A stretch of 64,000 bases of DNA from Mucilaginibacter sp. KACC 22773 (GTDB lineage: Bacteria; Bacteroidota; Bacteroidia; Sphingobacteriales; Sphingobacteriaceae). Below the pieces are notes generated by a model. The model was not told the DNA's origin and made no database searches. It saw nothing but the letters and a program-made list of their open reading frames with translations. Location: positions 5,518,001 through 5,582,000 of the forward strand of contig NZ_CP117883.1 in NCBI RefSeq assembly GCF_028736215.1, written 5' to 3'. The translations under genes and the position numbers were made by a program. Positions within the stretch are counted from its first letter, which is position 1; every line of letters begins with the position of its first letter. Shown piece by piece: positions 63,813-64,000 of this stretch.

Positions 63813-64000
63813 TTATCTAAGTGAAAAATGTTCAGCAATTGGACCTAAAGCCAGTGCAGGAAAAAACGACAGGGCGGCTATAATTACAATCACCGCGAAT
63901 ATCATTAGCCCAAAAGTTGAGGTATCGCTTTTAAGTGTTCCGGCAGATTCAGGAATGTATTTTTTATTGGCCAATAAACCAGCTATAGCCAGCGGACCAA
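63813..64000 (-). CDS. kdpA: Potassium-transporting ATPase subunit KdpA, partial
   Basis: Only the last 62 or so codons are in the window; the rest lies beyond the right edge. The encoded end ([25 protein letters not shown]) is the last helix and conserved terminus of KdpA, the K+-channel-like subunit. The stop codon is at 63813-63815, two bases before the kdpB start codon. Confidence 0.9.
   Translation of the reverse strand, partial: GPLAIAGLLANKKYIPESAGTLKSDTSTFGLMIFAVIVIIAALSFFPALALGPIAEHFSLR

Overview
The window reads as a chromosomal segment of a Bacteroidota bacterium, most likely family Sphingobacteriaceae (Mucilaginibacter or Pedobacter type). Reasons: a SusC/SusD locus, gldF/gldG-type genes, DUF6377, DUF4397 and DUF2723 proteins, a reg_prop/Y_Y_Y hybrid sensor kinase, many lipoproteins, promoters that fit the TTG...TAnnTTTG pattern rather than -35/-10, and many short intergenic repeats typical of this group. 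The genus is an inference. No phage, integrase, transposase or CRISPR array was seen.

Layout. 1-953: two tandem DUF4397 lipoproteins (first cut by the edge). 954-1466: repeat-rich gap. 1467-5030: dnaN and a fused gldF-gldG gene. 5289-10221: a single-domain response regulator and a 1384-residue hybrid kinase. 10510-13950: a P-type cation ATPase with a universal stress protein. 14163-19183: a secreted unknown, a secreted M28 peptidase, and a heterodisulfide-reductase-like Fe-S pair with a DUF2750 gene between its two members. 19418-24062: a DoxX/EamA operon opposite a MocR regulator, and an AraC regulator with a siderophore-interacting flavoprotein. 24225-38019: an alpha-glucan utilisation locus (SusR-like regulator, susC, susD, susE-like, GH31, GH13), with two unrelated genes between the regulator and susC. 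38164-41075: SDR/HxlR divergent pair, OsmC, aldo-keto reductase. 41354-48065: housekeeping genes rplY, prs, tRNA-Gln, a large DUF2723 membrane protein and accA. 48114-50002: small secreted protein, secreted RidA and a Crp/Fnr regulator. 50202-54279: divergent GH43 and GH42 glycosidases. 54721-64000: a TPR histidine kinase facing the kdp potassium operon (kdpA partial, kdpB, kdpC, an outer-membrane porin, a kinase-less KdpD sensor and a separate HAMP-PAS histidine kinase).

How the genes work together. In the sus-like locus, SusD and SusE would bind glucan at the surface, the GH13 lipoprotein would cut it, SusC would import oligosaccharides and GH31 would release glucose. The kdp operon looks like a complete route across both membranes, with a porin in the outer membrane and KdpABC in the inner one, plus its sensor split into two proteins.

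The most unusual signal is non-coding. Several gaps hold short 'word' arrays, each with its own AT-rich word of about 7-20 nt, most with a reverse-complement copy some 70-150 nt away. Other gaps hold larger palindromic elements. All three wide gaps inside the kdp operon contain such an element, each of a different type.
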